Origin: SAR202 cluster bacterium AC-409-J13_OGT_754m
GTDB lineage: Bacteria; Chloroflexota; Dehalococcoidia; Lucifugimonadales; GCA-2712585
NCBI GenBank assembly: GCA_009391235.1
Contig: VEXD01000002.1
Coordinates: forward strand, 62,001 to 126,000
Direction of reading: 5' to 3'
Length of the DNA stretch: 64,000 bases
The notes under the pieces were generated by a model. The model searched no databases, was not told the origin of the DNA, and saw only the letters and a program-made list of their open reading frames with translations. Shown here piece by piece: positions 53,516-62,008 of the stretch (positions are counted from its first letter, which is position 1; each line of letters starts with the position of its first letter). The translations under genes and the position numbers were made by a program.

Positions 53516-54775
53516 ATGCTATCATCGAAACAGGAAGGTATTTTATTGACCACTGGATTAAATAGAGATAGGAGAAGAATTCTCCCAATAACGGAGATTG
53601 AGCACTCGGCTTTCTGTAAGACTGAGGATGAACTTCCTTCGAAGCCACTAGTCGAAGAGTTCAATGTTAATATAAGGTGGCAGCAAATCCCTGTGGAATA
53701 TCTTCACCTGACTGCTGATGAACTTGATATTAGAATTGGAGAGGCTAGAGCAAAACTAGGTGATGAAGTCATTATTCTTGGACATCATTATCAGCGAGAA
53801 GAAGTTATAAAGTATGCTGATTTGCAAGGCGACTCATACCTCTTATCAAAATATGCGGCGTCGCATAGTCAATCAAAATATATAGTGTTTTGTGGTGTGC
53901 ATTTTATGGCAGAAACTGCCAGAACTCTTTGTTCTGATAGCCAGCAGGTAATTTTGCCGAATATTACTGCAGGTTGCTCTATGGCTGATATGGCACCAAC
54001 TGAAGATGTATTAGATGCATGGGACGATCTTAAACAGATTTTGGATGAGGATGAGTCTATAGTTCCCATAACCTATATGAACTCTACTGCTGAAATCAAA
54101 GCTTTGTGCGGGCGGAATAATGGCATTGTATGCACTTCATCTAATGCTGCTGCTGTAATGAGATGGGCATTTGAACGAGGGCGCCGTATTCTATTTATGC
54201 CGGATCAACATTTGGGTCGAAACACTGGAATAGCTCTGGGGATTGGGCTAGATGAAATGATAGTGTGGAATCCGTTTAAACCATTGGGGGGTCACACTCC
54301 CGAAGAGATTAGGAATTCTAAAATCATATTGTGGCAAGGCCATTGTTCTGTACACACTAGATTCACTGTAAGGCAGATAAATTCTGCTAGAGAGAGACAT
54401 CCAGGTATAAATGTGATAGTACATCCAGAATGCACTATGGAGACAGTCCAAGCAGCAGATATTAATGGTTCTACAGAAACCATAATTAAATCGATAAATG
54501 AATCTGCACCTGGTAGCAAATGGGCTGTAGGTACAGAGATAAGTCTTGTTAATAGGTTAGCTAAGAATAATCCTGATAAGACTATATTTTGTCTGGATCC
54601 CGTAGTGTGTCCTTGTTCGACTATGTATCGGATACATCCCGCATACTTATCTTGGGTGTTAGATCGATTGGTTGAAGGTGAGGTTGTAAACGAGATTAAG
54701 GTGAGTAGTGAAACTAAAAAATATGCGAATATTGCTCTGCAACGAATGCTAGAAGTCACCTCTGCTTCGAATTGA
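53516..54775 (+). CDS. nadA: quinolinate synthase
   Basis: This [4Fe-4S] enzyme condenses iminoaspartate with dihydroxyacetone phosphate for NAD synthesis. I-L-G-H-H-Y-Q-R-E-E-V and G-D-S-Y-L-L-S are conserved. The three cluster Cys are in V-F-C-G-V-H-F-M, V-C-T-S-S-N-A and the final C-P-C-S-T-M region. An N-terminal extension of about 70 residues precedes the core, as in long-form NadA proteins. nadC follows after 48 bp, but nadB is not in the window. Confidence 0.93.
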   Translation: MLSSKQEGILLTTGLNRDRRRILPITEIEHSAFCKTEDELPSKPLVEEFNVNIRWQQIPVEYLHLTADELDIRIGEARAKLGDEVIILGHHYQREEVIKYADLQGDSYLLSKYAASHSQSKYIVFCGVHFMAETARTLCSDSQQVILPNITAGCSMADMAPTEDVLDAWDDLKQILDEDESIVPITYMNSTAEIKALCGRNNGIVCTSSNAAAVMRWAFERGRRILFMPDQHLGRNTGIALGIGLDEMIVWNPFKPLGGHTPEEIRNSKIILWQGHCSVHTRFTVRQINSARERHPGINVIVHPECTMETVQAADINGSTETIIKSINESAPGSKWAVGTEISLVNRLAKNNPDKTIFCLDPVVCPCSTMYRIHPAYLSWVLDRLVEGEVVNEIKVSSETKKYANIALQRMLEVTSASN

Positions 54776-54823
54776 TCCTTAAGACTCTTAATTTGCTCCC
54801 TTGAAGTCACATCTTTAGTTATT

Positions 54824-55669
54824 TTGATAACCACAGAGACACAACGCTTAATTGATTTGGCCCTGGATGAAGACCAGGTTTATAATGATCTGACCACTGA
54901 TTCTTTAATTGACCCTAAGGTTGTTGGAACCGCTAGGTTTATTTCTAAGCAAGCTGGGGTTTTATCGGGTATTTATGTTGCCTCTGAAGTTTTCCGTAGA
55001 ATCGATCATTCGATTAAGTTAGAAATTCATATTGATGATGGAAACGAAGTGCAACCGGGTTCTATCTTGGCTGAAGTTTTTGGTAAAGCAGGAACCATTC
55101 TGAGAGGGGAAAGAACGGCTTTGAATTTCTTGCAGCATATGAGTGGTATTTCTACTGAAACTTCAAAATATGTAAATGCTATTAAGGACTATAAAGCTCT
55201 GGTGCTTGACACCCGTAAAACTATTCCAGGATTTCGAATGCTCGATAAATACGCGGTTAAAATGGGAGGGGGAGAAAATCACAGGTTGAACCTAGCTGAT
55301 GGAATCCTTATAAAAGATAATCATATTGCTATATTAAAAGATAGTAATATGAATCTTTCCGACATTGTGAACATTTCTAGACAGAATACAATTACCCCTA
55401 ACAAAACAGAAATAGAAGTTACTAATTTGAGTCAATTAGAGGATGCATTATTAGGAAATCCTGACATTATATTATTGGATAATATGTCGATTGAAGATAT
55501 GCGTAAATCAGTTAAGAGAGTTAATGGCAAACTTTTACTAGAGGCATCTGGAAACGTAACTTTGGAGAATATAGCCAGCATAGCAGAAACAGGTGTTGAC
55601 CTAATATCCGTAGGCGCATTAACCCATTCTTCGAAAGCGTTAGATATTAGTTTAGAAACAGAATTCTAG
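54824..55669 (+). CDS. nadC: nicotinate-nucleotide pyrophosphorylase (carboxylating)
   Basis: It converts quinolinate and PRPP to nicotinate mononucleotide. L-R-G-E-R-T-A-L-N-F-L-Q-H-M-S-G, L-D-T-R-K-T-I-P-G-F-R and K-M-G-G-G-E-N-H-R are diagnostic. L-L-D-N-M and E-A-S-G-N-V-T-L follow. The length of 281 aa is normal. The only possible start in range is the TTG at 54824; I see no ATG or GTG upstream in frame. It is the second gene of the nadA-nadC pair. Confidence 0.93.
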   Translation: MITTETQRLIDLALDEDQVYNDLTTDSLIDPKVVGTARFISKQAGVLSGIYVASEVFRRIDHSIKLEIHIDDGNEVQPGSILAEVFGKAGTILRGERTALNFLQHMSGISTETSKYVNAIKDYKALVLDTRKTIPGFRMLDKYAVKMGGGENHRLNLADGILIKDNHIAILKDSNMNLSDIVNISRQNTITPNKTEIEVTNLSQLEDALLGNPDIILLDNMSIEDMRKSVKRVNGKLLLEASGNVTLENIASIAETGVDLISVGALTHSSKALDISLETEF

Positions 55670-55674
55670 TTATA

Positions 55675-56574
55675 TTAAGTTTGTTCTGGTTTGAATTGCT
55701 CAATAAGTTGGAACAATTCAGTACGTAACAAATCATCTATCGGCCCAGCTGGATGTCTCACAATGGAATTCGATATTAAACCTCTAGCCTTTATGGCCTC
55801 TTTTCTGATACTCAGATTAATGCCTTCTTGGTTTTCAAAAAGTATCAGTGGCAAGAATTTGTTAAATGTAGCCGTTGCTTCGGCATAGTTTTCATTAGCG
55901 AAAAGGCTAACGATTTTTACTAAGACTTCTGGGTATGCAAATCCCGTCATCGCGCCCATGCTGCCTCTATTGAGTTCATCTATCAGGAATGCTCCACCTA
56001 GTCCCCCAAAAACTCCTATCTTGTCACCCAAAATATTCCGGATACGCGTAAGCTTCGTTGGCGTAGGAGGGTCTTCCAATTTTAAATATTTGAAGTTTGG
56101 GATTGTGTTTGCCATATCAGCTATAAGCTGTGGTGACATATGTACCCCGGAAGATTGAGGAAAATCCTGGACTACTATAGGAATACTCACAGCATCTGAT
56201 ACGCGTTTATAGAAATCCATTACGGTATCGGGGTTCGGTTTTGCTATAGGGGGTGGTGAAACCATGATTGCGGAAGCTCCCATTTGTTCTGCAGTTTTTG
56301 ATTGTGATACAGCTACAAATGTGCTCGACCCGGTAGTTCCTACTGTTACGTGTATGTCTTTGTTTGCCTCATCCATAACGGTTTGCAAAACAACAGAACG
56401 CTCAGCATCATTTAACCGTCTCCACTCACCCATTTCACCTAAAGCTACTACTCCTACACAACCTGACTGTTTAGCTTTGTTTACTAAGTTCTTAATGGAT
56501 TTGCTATCAACACTTTCATCCTTATTAAATGGTGTGACTAACATCCAGTGCATTCCAGAGAATGAGTCCTTCAT
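55675..56574 (-). CDS. dihydrodipicolinate synthase-family aldolase (not clearly DapA)
   Basis: It is a Schiff-base TIM-barrel protein of the DapA/N-acetylneuraminate lyase family. T-P-F-N-K-D-E-S-V-D opens the barrel, G-E-M-G-E-W-R-R-L replaces the usual G-T-T-G-E, and the catalytic Lys is in K-Y-L-K-L-E-D near residue 162. The usual Y-N-x-P-x-R-T segment reads Q-D-F-P-Q-S-S-G, so the tyrosine of the proton relay is missing. True DapA activity is unlikely; another aldol or dehydratase reaction is expected. It is paired with a degenerate SDR gene upstream on the same strand. Confidence 0.82.
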   Translation of the reverse strand: MKDSFSGMHWMLVTPFNKDESVDSKSIKNLVNKAKQSGCVGVVALGEMGEWRRLNDAERSVVLQTVMDEANKDIHVTVGTTGSSTFVAVSQSKTAEQMGASAIMVSPPPIAKPNPDTVMDFYKRVSDAVSIPIVVQDFPQSSGVHMSPQLIADMANTIPNFKYLKLEDPPTPTKLTRIRNILGDKIGVFGGLGGAFLIDELNRGSMGAMTGFAYPEVLVKIVSLFANENYAEATATFNKFLPLILFENQEGINLSIRKEAIKARGLISNSIVRHPAGPIDDLLRTELFQLIEQFKPEQT

Positions 56575-56641
56575 GAATTGTTACTCCTTGTCCCGAGTTT
56601 TGGCTTGCATTTTGATTTAGCAGAGATAGGTGATATGACGG

Positions 56642-57214
56642 TCAAATGTTTACGATACTAATAACTTCTTCTACCAGTTTATCGCTATTTAGGCTCATTT
56701 GACTATCATCAGAATTTTGGAATGATTCCAATGGTATTAAGGTTACTTTGATATTTGTTTCTGATAATGACCGGGATATTGTTTCACTAAATTCAACTAT
56801 GGCCTGATGTGAAGCAGCTGATTGTACTGGAGTTGTACTGTGGTCCGTTACAGCCATCAACAATATGTGTCCTAAATCTTGAGTTTTCATTTGTGTTATC
56901 ACTGTTTCGGTGAATGTGGTGATAGACTGGACATTAGCTTCACCTATCTCTTCAATGTTTAAGCTATTAATCAATATATCCACTTTCCCCAATATGGCTT
57001 CAACGTTAGAGAGAATAAATCGGACGTCGTTTTTGTCGGCAAAATCCCCTCTCATGGGCAACGCGTCCCCTCCGAAAGTTTCCACATTCCTTAGAACTCC
57101 CTCTGTGCCTTCCACGGCTATTTTGGCACCCGATTTTGCCAAAGCAATAGCTATTTGACTGCCAGGTATTAGTCCACTTCCTGTAATGACTGCAACTTTA
57201 CCTTGTAGTGTCAT
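56642..57214 (-). CDS. degenerate short-chain dehydrogenase/reductase fold protein, 190 aa
   Basis: The Rossmann start K-V-A-V-I-T-G-S-G-L-I-P-G-S-Q-I-A resembles T-G-x-x-x-G-x-G. D-I-L-I-N-S-L-N fits the N-N-A-G strand. The Y-x-x-x-K catalytic pair is absent: the region reads Q-S-A-A-S-H-Q-A around residues 131-138. The protein is about 50 residues shorter than a normal SDR and its C-terminal half is divergent. It probably binds a nucleotide or acts structurally. It lies 67 bp upstream of the DapA-family gene, so the two may be one operon. Confidence 0.7.
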   Translation of the reverse strand: MTLQGKVAVITGSGLIPGSQIAIALAKSGAKIAVEGTEGVLRNVETFGGDALPMRGDFADKNDVRFILSNVEAILGKVDILINSLNIEEIGEANVQSITTFTETVITQMKTQDLGHILLMAVTDHSTTPVQSAASHQAIVEFSETISRSLSETNIKVTLIPLESFQNSDDSQMSLNSDKLVEEVISIVNI

Positions 57215-57416
57215 AAAATCTCCTTAATTGAATACCCTTTTTATACACCGATTCGAGTTAAGATCCAACTTTAGCATTGGAGGAATTGATGAGTATGGTG
57301 CTAAAACCCTGATAATGGTAAAGGATTGCACTCATTTGACCTTAGTGCTCAAATATAGAAATGCTAGAATAGGCCTAATAAGATTTGCCTATATTTTTAT
57401 AGAGACTGAATAAATT

Positions 57417-58307
57417 GTGCAGACGAAGATCATAGATCTAATGGGACCACGGCCGACTTTGTCTTTTGAGTTTTATCCTCCTAAACTACAGGAAGGAATA
57501 CCTTCTGTATTTAAGTCGATCGACAAATTGAAGGAATTTTCCCCTGATTTCGTATCCGTAACTTATGGAGCTGGTGGCTCTACACAGTCTTTAAGTGAGC
57601 AAATATCTATCAGAATAAAGGAGCAAACTGATTTAGTTGTTATGGCGCACTTGACCTGCGTAAGTCAAACAAAAACTGATGTACATAATGTACTAACTAG
57701 ATTGGCAGATGCAGGAATTCAAAATATTATAGCTTTGAGAGGCGATCCACCTCTCGGACAAAATGAATTTATTGCTAATAAGGATGGGTTTTCGCACGCA
57801 AATGAACTTATAGATCATATACGAACCAATTTTGAATTTGGAATTGCTGCAGCCTGTTATCCAGAAGGTCATAGTGAATCGACTAATTTGGAATTAGATT
57901 TGGAATATACGAAACGTAAGGTGGATGCAGGGGCCCAATTTTTGGTCACACAACTGTTTTTTGACAACGCTTACTTCATTAATTTTTTAAACAGGGCTCG
58001 TCAGATAGGGATCAATGTTCCCATATTGGCTGGTGTGCTTCCTATACTCAGGACTGAACAAATTCGTAGGTTCACTGCTTTTTGTGGTGCAACTATTCCT
58101 GATTCATTGGGTCAACAACTTAATAACCTATCCCATGATGCTGCTGCTGTTAGGGAATTAGGAATAGAACAATCAACTAATCAGGTTATGGATCTCATGG
58201 AGAAAGGAATTGATGGTATTCATTTTTACGCGTTAAATAGAAGCTACTCTATATCAAGAATTTTATCTAATATTGGATGGGTGAAATCTGCAAATATCTC
58301 ACGATAA
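57417..58307 (+). CDS. metF: methylenetetrahydrofolate reductase
   Basis: An FAD-dependent TIM-barrel enzyme making 5-methyltetrahydrofolate. S-F-E-F-Y-P-P-K near the N-terminus, V-T-Y-G-A-G-G-S-T near residue 50, H-L-T-C-V, L-R-G-D-P-P and A-A-C-Y-P-E-G-H-x-E-S are typical. Q-L-F-F-D-N and the late G-I-D-G-I-H-F-Y-A-L-N complete the pattern. Start is GTG at 57417 with no clear ribosome-binding site. It supplies methyl groups for methionine synthesis; a MetE-like gene lies elsewhere in the window. Confidence 0.92.
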   Translation: MQTKIIDLMGPRPTLSFEFYPPKLQEGIPSVFKSIDKLKEFSPDFVSVTYGAGGSTQSLSEQISIRIKEQTDLVVMAHLTCVSQTKTDVHNVLTRLADAGIQNIIALRGDPPLGQNEFIANKDGFSHANELIDHIRTNFEFGIAAACYPEGHSESTNLELDLEYTKRKVDAGAQFLVTQLFFDNAYFINFLNRARQIGINVPILAGVLPILRTEQIRRFTAFCGATIPDSLGQQLNNLSHDAAAVRELGIEQSTNQVMDLMEKGIDGIHFYALNRSYSISRILSNIGWVKSANISR

Positions 58308-58373
58308 TATAGCTCTGATTTGTATTAATAGGTTTGTTACTAATTTATGAGGCTGCTAAATCACAATTAAACT

Positions 58374-59276
58374 ATGGATAATAAACAACTAGAGGAAATT
58401 GAGTCATTCGCGACACAACTTTGTTATGATGCAGGGCAAATTTTATTGGACTATTTCCAGAAACCTATTAGCGTGGATTATAAATCAAAAGATCAGACGA
58501 ACCCCGTTACCGAGGCTGATAAAAGGAGTGAAGAATATCTTAGGGAATCGATCATAAAGGCATTCCCGGGACATGGTATTTTAGCTGAAGAGGGTTCACA
58601 AGTTAATGCCGAAGATTCTGATTGCATGTGGGTGATAGATCCTTTGGATGGAACCACCAATTTCGTAAATGGTTTTCCTATGTTTGGAGCTTCAATTGGC
58701 GTGTTAGACAAAGGTGTTCCTGTCGTTGGATGCGTGTTTTTGCCTTCTCCAAAGGATGTGAAGGGAGATGTTTTTCACGCTAGGAAGGGGGGAGGAGCAT
58801 TCCGTAATTCAGAATCTATTAACGTCTCTAGTGATAAGAAACCAAGGAGAAGCCGAGTGAGTGTATTCCCTGCAGCTTATCAGCAGAATTTCAGATTCAA
58901 AGATGAATTTAGACAATCATTTGGGGACTTACGGAGTCCTGGAAGCACTGTGTATGAAATAGCAATGACTGCTTGTGGTGTAATGCAATATGCAATGTTT
59001 GCCCATCCTTGGATTTGGGACGTAGCCGCAGGAATTGTTCTTGTAAAAGAGGCTGGAGGAGTCGTCTTAAACCCTAAAAATAATTATTCTTCGTGGGAAT
59101 CATTTGCGGGCTTTAAGGGATCAGATGGTATCGATCTGAGTCCTGCGGATTTGGAGTCGTGTCGTTCACCGTGGCTTTTTAGTAATTCCGATATTGCTTC
59201 ATTTATAACTAGGAATCTGATACCCAGAAGTAGTCTAGGTAGAAAGGTTTCATCTATCATGAGGCGTTGGTTTTAA
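58374..59276 (+). CDS. inositol monophosphatase family protein
   Basis: A Mg-dependent phosphatase of the SuhB/IMPase/CysQ family. The N-terminal P-V-T-E-A-D and G-I-L-A-E-E-G segments supply metal ligands. D-P-L-D-G-T-T-N-F-V-N-G-F-P is the main motif near residue 88, and W-D-V-A-A-G-I-V-L near residue 220 is the second. It may act on inositol phosphate, PAP or a sugar phosphate. Confidence 0.9.
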   Translation: MDNKQLEEIESFATQLCYDAGQILLDYFQKPISVDYKSKDQTNPVTEADKRSEEYLRESIIKAFPGHGILAEEGSQVNAEDSDCMWVIDPLDGTTNFVNGFPMFGASIGVLDKGVPVVGCVFLPSPKDVKGDVFHARKGGGAFRNSESINVSSDKKPRRSRVSVFPAAYQQNFRFKDEFRQSFGDLRSPGSTVYEIAMTACGVMQYAMFAHPWIWDVAAGIVLVKEAGGVVLNPKNNYSSWESFAGFKGSDGIDLSPADLESCRSPWLFSNSDIASFITRNLIPRSSLGRKVSSIMRRWF

Positions 59277-59476
59277 TGGCAGATAAGGTGTTGGAAATGG
59301 GGATTCTCATATACTCGATAGTATGATAACTGTTTCTGTTCTTATTATGTAAAACCCTTGAGTTTGATAACCTGATATATTTTATTTATCCAGAAATTTC
59401 TTATTTACAGGAGTTGCCTTGACATTTAGGGGTATCGGGCTGAAGATTGGAGGATACCGAGTAGGAGGATGGGAAT

Positions 59477-60241
59477 ATGCCTTACACCACAGATCAATAT
59501 GAAGGAATGATAGCCGAAACTATTACTGTTCAGAGTGAAGATGGAGATAGAATTCATGCGTATATTGCTAGGCCATTAGGGCCAGGGCCATTTCCTGGAG
59601 TAGTGCTTATTAATCACTTACCTGGCTGGGATGAGTACTATAAAGAGGCTACTCGTAGATTTGCCCATCATGGATATATAGCCATTTGTCCTGATATTTA
59701 TTGTCGGGTTGGCCACGGCACTTCAGATGATGTTGCCGCTCAGGCCAGGGCACAGGGCGGAGTGACCGATGATCAGGTAGTTGCTGATATGTCGGGTACT
59801 GCTGGTTTCATTAGGTCTCTACCTAACTCGAACAACAAGGTTGGTATAATCGGGTCTTGCTCTGGGGGGAGACACACCTTTCTTGTAGCGTGCAGAACAG
59901 CAGGTGTATTTGACGCTGCTGTGGATTGCTGGGGTGGAAACGTAGTACAGGACGCTGAAAAATTAACTCCTGCACAACCTGTTTCTCCCCTTGATTATGC
60001 GAAAGACCTAGATTGTCCTCTATTGGGCATTTTTGGCGAAGAAGATCAGAGTCCTTCTCCTGAACAAGTTGCTATACATGAAGAGCAGCTTAAACTCCAT
60101 AATAAGGATTATGAGTTTCATGTGTACCAAGGTGCAGGGCACGGATTCTTTTATTATGATCGTCCTCCCTATAGGCAAGAGCAAGCTATGGATGGATGGG
60201 GAAAGATTTGGGAATTCTTTGGCAAATTACTGGGTAATTAG
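59477..60241 (+). CDS. dienelactone hydrolase family protein
   Basis: This alpha/beta-hydrolase uses a Cys nucleophile: I-I-G-S-C-S-G-G-R-H near residue 120 fits G-x-C-x-G-G. The acid residue lies in G-I-F-G-E-E-D-Q and the His in G-A-G-H-G-F. Dienelactone hydrolases act in chlorocatechol or protoanemonin breakdown, but most family members have other carboxyl-ester substrates. The ATG follows AGGAGG at eight bases. A DUF6295-like gene follows after 35 bp, probably in one operon. Confidence 0.9.
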   Translation: MPYTTDQYEGMIAETITVQSEDGDRIHAYIARPLGPGPFPGVVLINHLPGWDEYYKEATRRFAHHGYIAICPDIYCRVGHGTSDDVAAQARAQGGVTDDQVVADMSGTAGFIRSLPNSNNKVGIIGSCSGGRHTFLVACRTAGVFDAAVDCWGGNVVQDAEKLTPAQPVSPLDYAKDLDCPLLGIFGEEDQSPSPEQVAIHEEQLKLHNKDYEFHVYQGAGHGFFYYDRPPYRQEQAMDGWGKIWEFFGKLLGN

Positions 60242-60276
60242 ATTGCAATTCAGTCAGAAAGGGGTGAATTGGGATA

Positions 60277-60540
60277 ATGTGTACAAATATAGCTGAAAAC
60301 GCTTACATAAATGGATGGGGAAAGGGCGTTGATGGATGGTTTAATGTTTCACAAGTCTGTGTTTCTTTTGATCACCCGACATATGCTCCATTCGAACACG
60401 CCGTAAATATCGATTTCATGAATATCCAAAATGGTAATGCTAAACGAGTTGCGGTAGAGCTCGACACTGAATCCGCAAAGGAATTGATTGGGTTATTAGA
60501 AACTGCCCTAGCTAAAGGGAAGGCACAAAAAATCAGTTAG
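60277..60540 (+). CDS. DUF6295-like small protein, 87 aa
   Basis: It matches my recollection of the DUF6295 pattern: M-C-T-N-I at the start, then G-W-G-K-G, W-F-N-V-S, F-D-H-P-T-Y-A-P-F-E-H-A, I-D-F-M-N and R-V-A-V-E-L-D. The Cys2 and the D-H-P and E-H residues could bind a metal. Function is unknown. It follows the dienelactone hydrolase gene closely and the start has AAAGGGG upstream. Confidence 0.75.
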   Translation: MCTNIAENAYINGWGKGVDGWFNVSQVCVSFDHPTYAPFEHAVNIDFMNIQNGNAKRVAVELDTESAKELIGLLETALAKGKAQKIS

Positions 60541-60554
60541 GTTTTAATTGAGTG

Positions 60555-60787
60555 TTACCGTTTCTTACGTCCAGCATATTCAGGGCAACCACTTCTTTTC
60601 GTTCTGGTTATGTTATGAATTGATGCTAACCATTCATGGTTTTTGTCACACAACCACCAGACTTTTCCCCACTACCTAGAGTATATTCCTCAGGTCTATT
60701 TACTCCATTCTTTGTAGGATGCCAATATTTAGCAACATCTGGAAAGTTGGTTAAGAAATTATATTTGGCCTGGAGTACTGTCATCAT
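60555..60787 (-). pseudogene. frameshifted zinc-ribbon (DUF4379-type) gene remnant
   Basis: From an ATG at 60787 the frame reads F-P-D-V-A-K-Y-W-H-P-T-K-N-G-V-N-R-P, the start of a zinc-ribbon domain (W-H-P-x-K-N-G). It breaks at about 60660-60665 and ends at 60626. One frame over, the same domain continues: W-W-L-C-D-K-N-H-E-W-L-A-S-I, then G-C-P-E-Y-A-G-R-K, to a stop at 60555. A one-base deletion explains this. The last Cys of the C-P-x-C pair is Tyr, a further sign of decay. It lies just downstream of the epimerase gene. Confidence 0.75.
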
Positions 60788-60799
60788 TAATTTCCAGTA

Positions 60800-61765
60800 T
60801 TATTCCGTATAGTTATATTCTTCACGCCATTTGAAGTAGGAACTAAGACCTTTGAATATGTCATACTCAGGCGAAAATCCTAAATCTTTTTTGATTCTTG
60901 ATGAGTCCATGCTCGTTCTAGGCGGGTCAACAGGATTCGGCTCCTGAGTTGGCATGGCCCCGATAAATTGGACACCTGGATAGACTTGCTGGAATGTATT
61001 TATTAATTTTTCTAAGGAAGTAGTATTACCGCTTGTTAGATTGTATAGGTTATTAGGTAAGTGTTTAGCATTTAGTACTTTACATATGCCTCCCGCTATA
61101 TCGTGGACATACGTAAAATCCCATTGGTTCCGTTCTGGTATTTCTATTGGTTCGTTTCTTATTGCTTTACCTGTCCATTCATGAAGAATACTCATTACTG
61201 AACGTTTACTTGTTACTCGTTCCATCGGACCATATGGGCCGCCTAGCCTTACACTAGACGATTGGAATCCATGCAGGATTGAGTATCTTTCGGTCAGCAG
61301 TTCGCTCGCATATTTGGTAATGTTGTAGACCTGTCGTGGTGCTACTGGAGTCTCTTCGTTACGCGATTGAGTTGAACCTTCATACACACCGCCAGAGCTA
61401 ACGTATACAAATCTCTTTACCTTCACTCTGCTTGCTAAATCAAGCAAATTGGTCGTGCCTATTAGGTTTATATCTATGATCCTACGACTGTCAGTTCTCT
61501 CTAGTTCTTCAGTAACTGCCGTATATACTGCAGCGTGGATAATATTCTCTATTTGATTCGAAGAAGCAATAGCAGTTAACGTCTCGCTATCTACAATATC
61601 TCCAACTAAAAAGGTTATTTTGTTGGACCAGGGAGACAGGTATTTTTGGACCAAAGCATCAGGGGGATGTAAATCCATGGATAATACATTGTGACCCTCT
61701 AATGCGAGTTGCCTTACAATGTTCGACCCTACAAAACCGTTACCGCCAGTGACTAATATTGTCAT
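60800..61765 (-). CDS. NAD-dependent epimerase/dehydratase
   Basis: An extended SDR acting on a nucleotide sugar or related ketose. T-G-G-N-G-F-V-G-S-N-I-V at the N-terminus binds NAD(P), and the catalytic Y-x-x-x-K is in Y-N-I-T-K-Y-A-S around residue 150, with V-S-S-G-G-V-Y-E before it. The ATG at 61765 follows AAGGAG; a TTG three bases upstream is not needed. The substrate is unknown. Confidence 0.9.
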   Translation of the reverse strand: MTILVTGGNGFVGSNIVRQLALEGHNVLSMDLHPPDALVQKYLSPWSNKITFLVGDIVDSETLTAIASSNQIENIIHAAVYTAVTEELERTDSRRIIDINLIGTTNLLDLASRVKVKRFVYVSSGGVYEGSTQSRNEETPVAPRQVYNITKYASELLTERYSILHGFQSSSVRLGGPYGPMERVTSKRSVMSILHEWTGKAIRNEPIEIPERNQWDFTYVHDIAGGICKVLNAKHLPNNLYNLTSGNTTSLEKLINTFQQVYPGVQFIGAMPTQEPNPVDPPRTSMDSSRIKKDLGFSPEYDIFKGLSSYFKWREEYNYTE

Positions 61766-62008
61766 CAAAAACTCCTTGAATATAATCGGAGTATTGCAAG
61801 AGAGGATGATAAATAGTTGTTATGGATTATTAAATAATCGAACGACTTTGATAGGTCCGATAGCTTTTGCATCCTCTCGTCCATCAATCTGGTATATTGA
61901 CACTTGGAGAATACGATAATACTCTCTATCTTTCTAGCCCTACGGGAAAAGTATTTGAATTTGAGTCATCAAAAATAATGTCTATAACCTACATTTAAAG
62001 GGGGAGTA

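Noticed and set aside
55675-56574. dapA for lysine synthesis
   Set aside because: The proton-relay tyrosine and the usual G-T-T-G-E motif are missing, so only the family is named.
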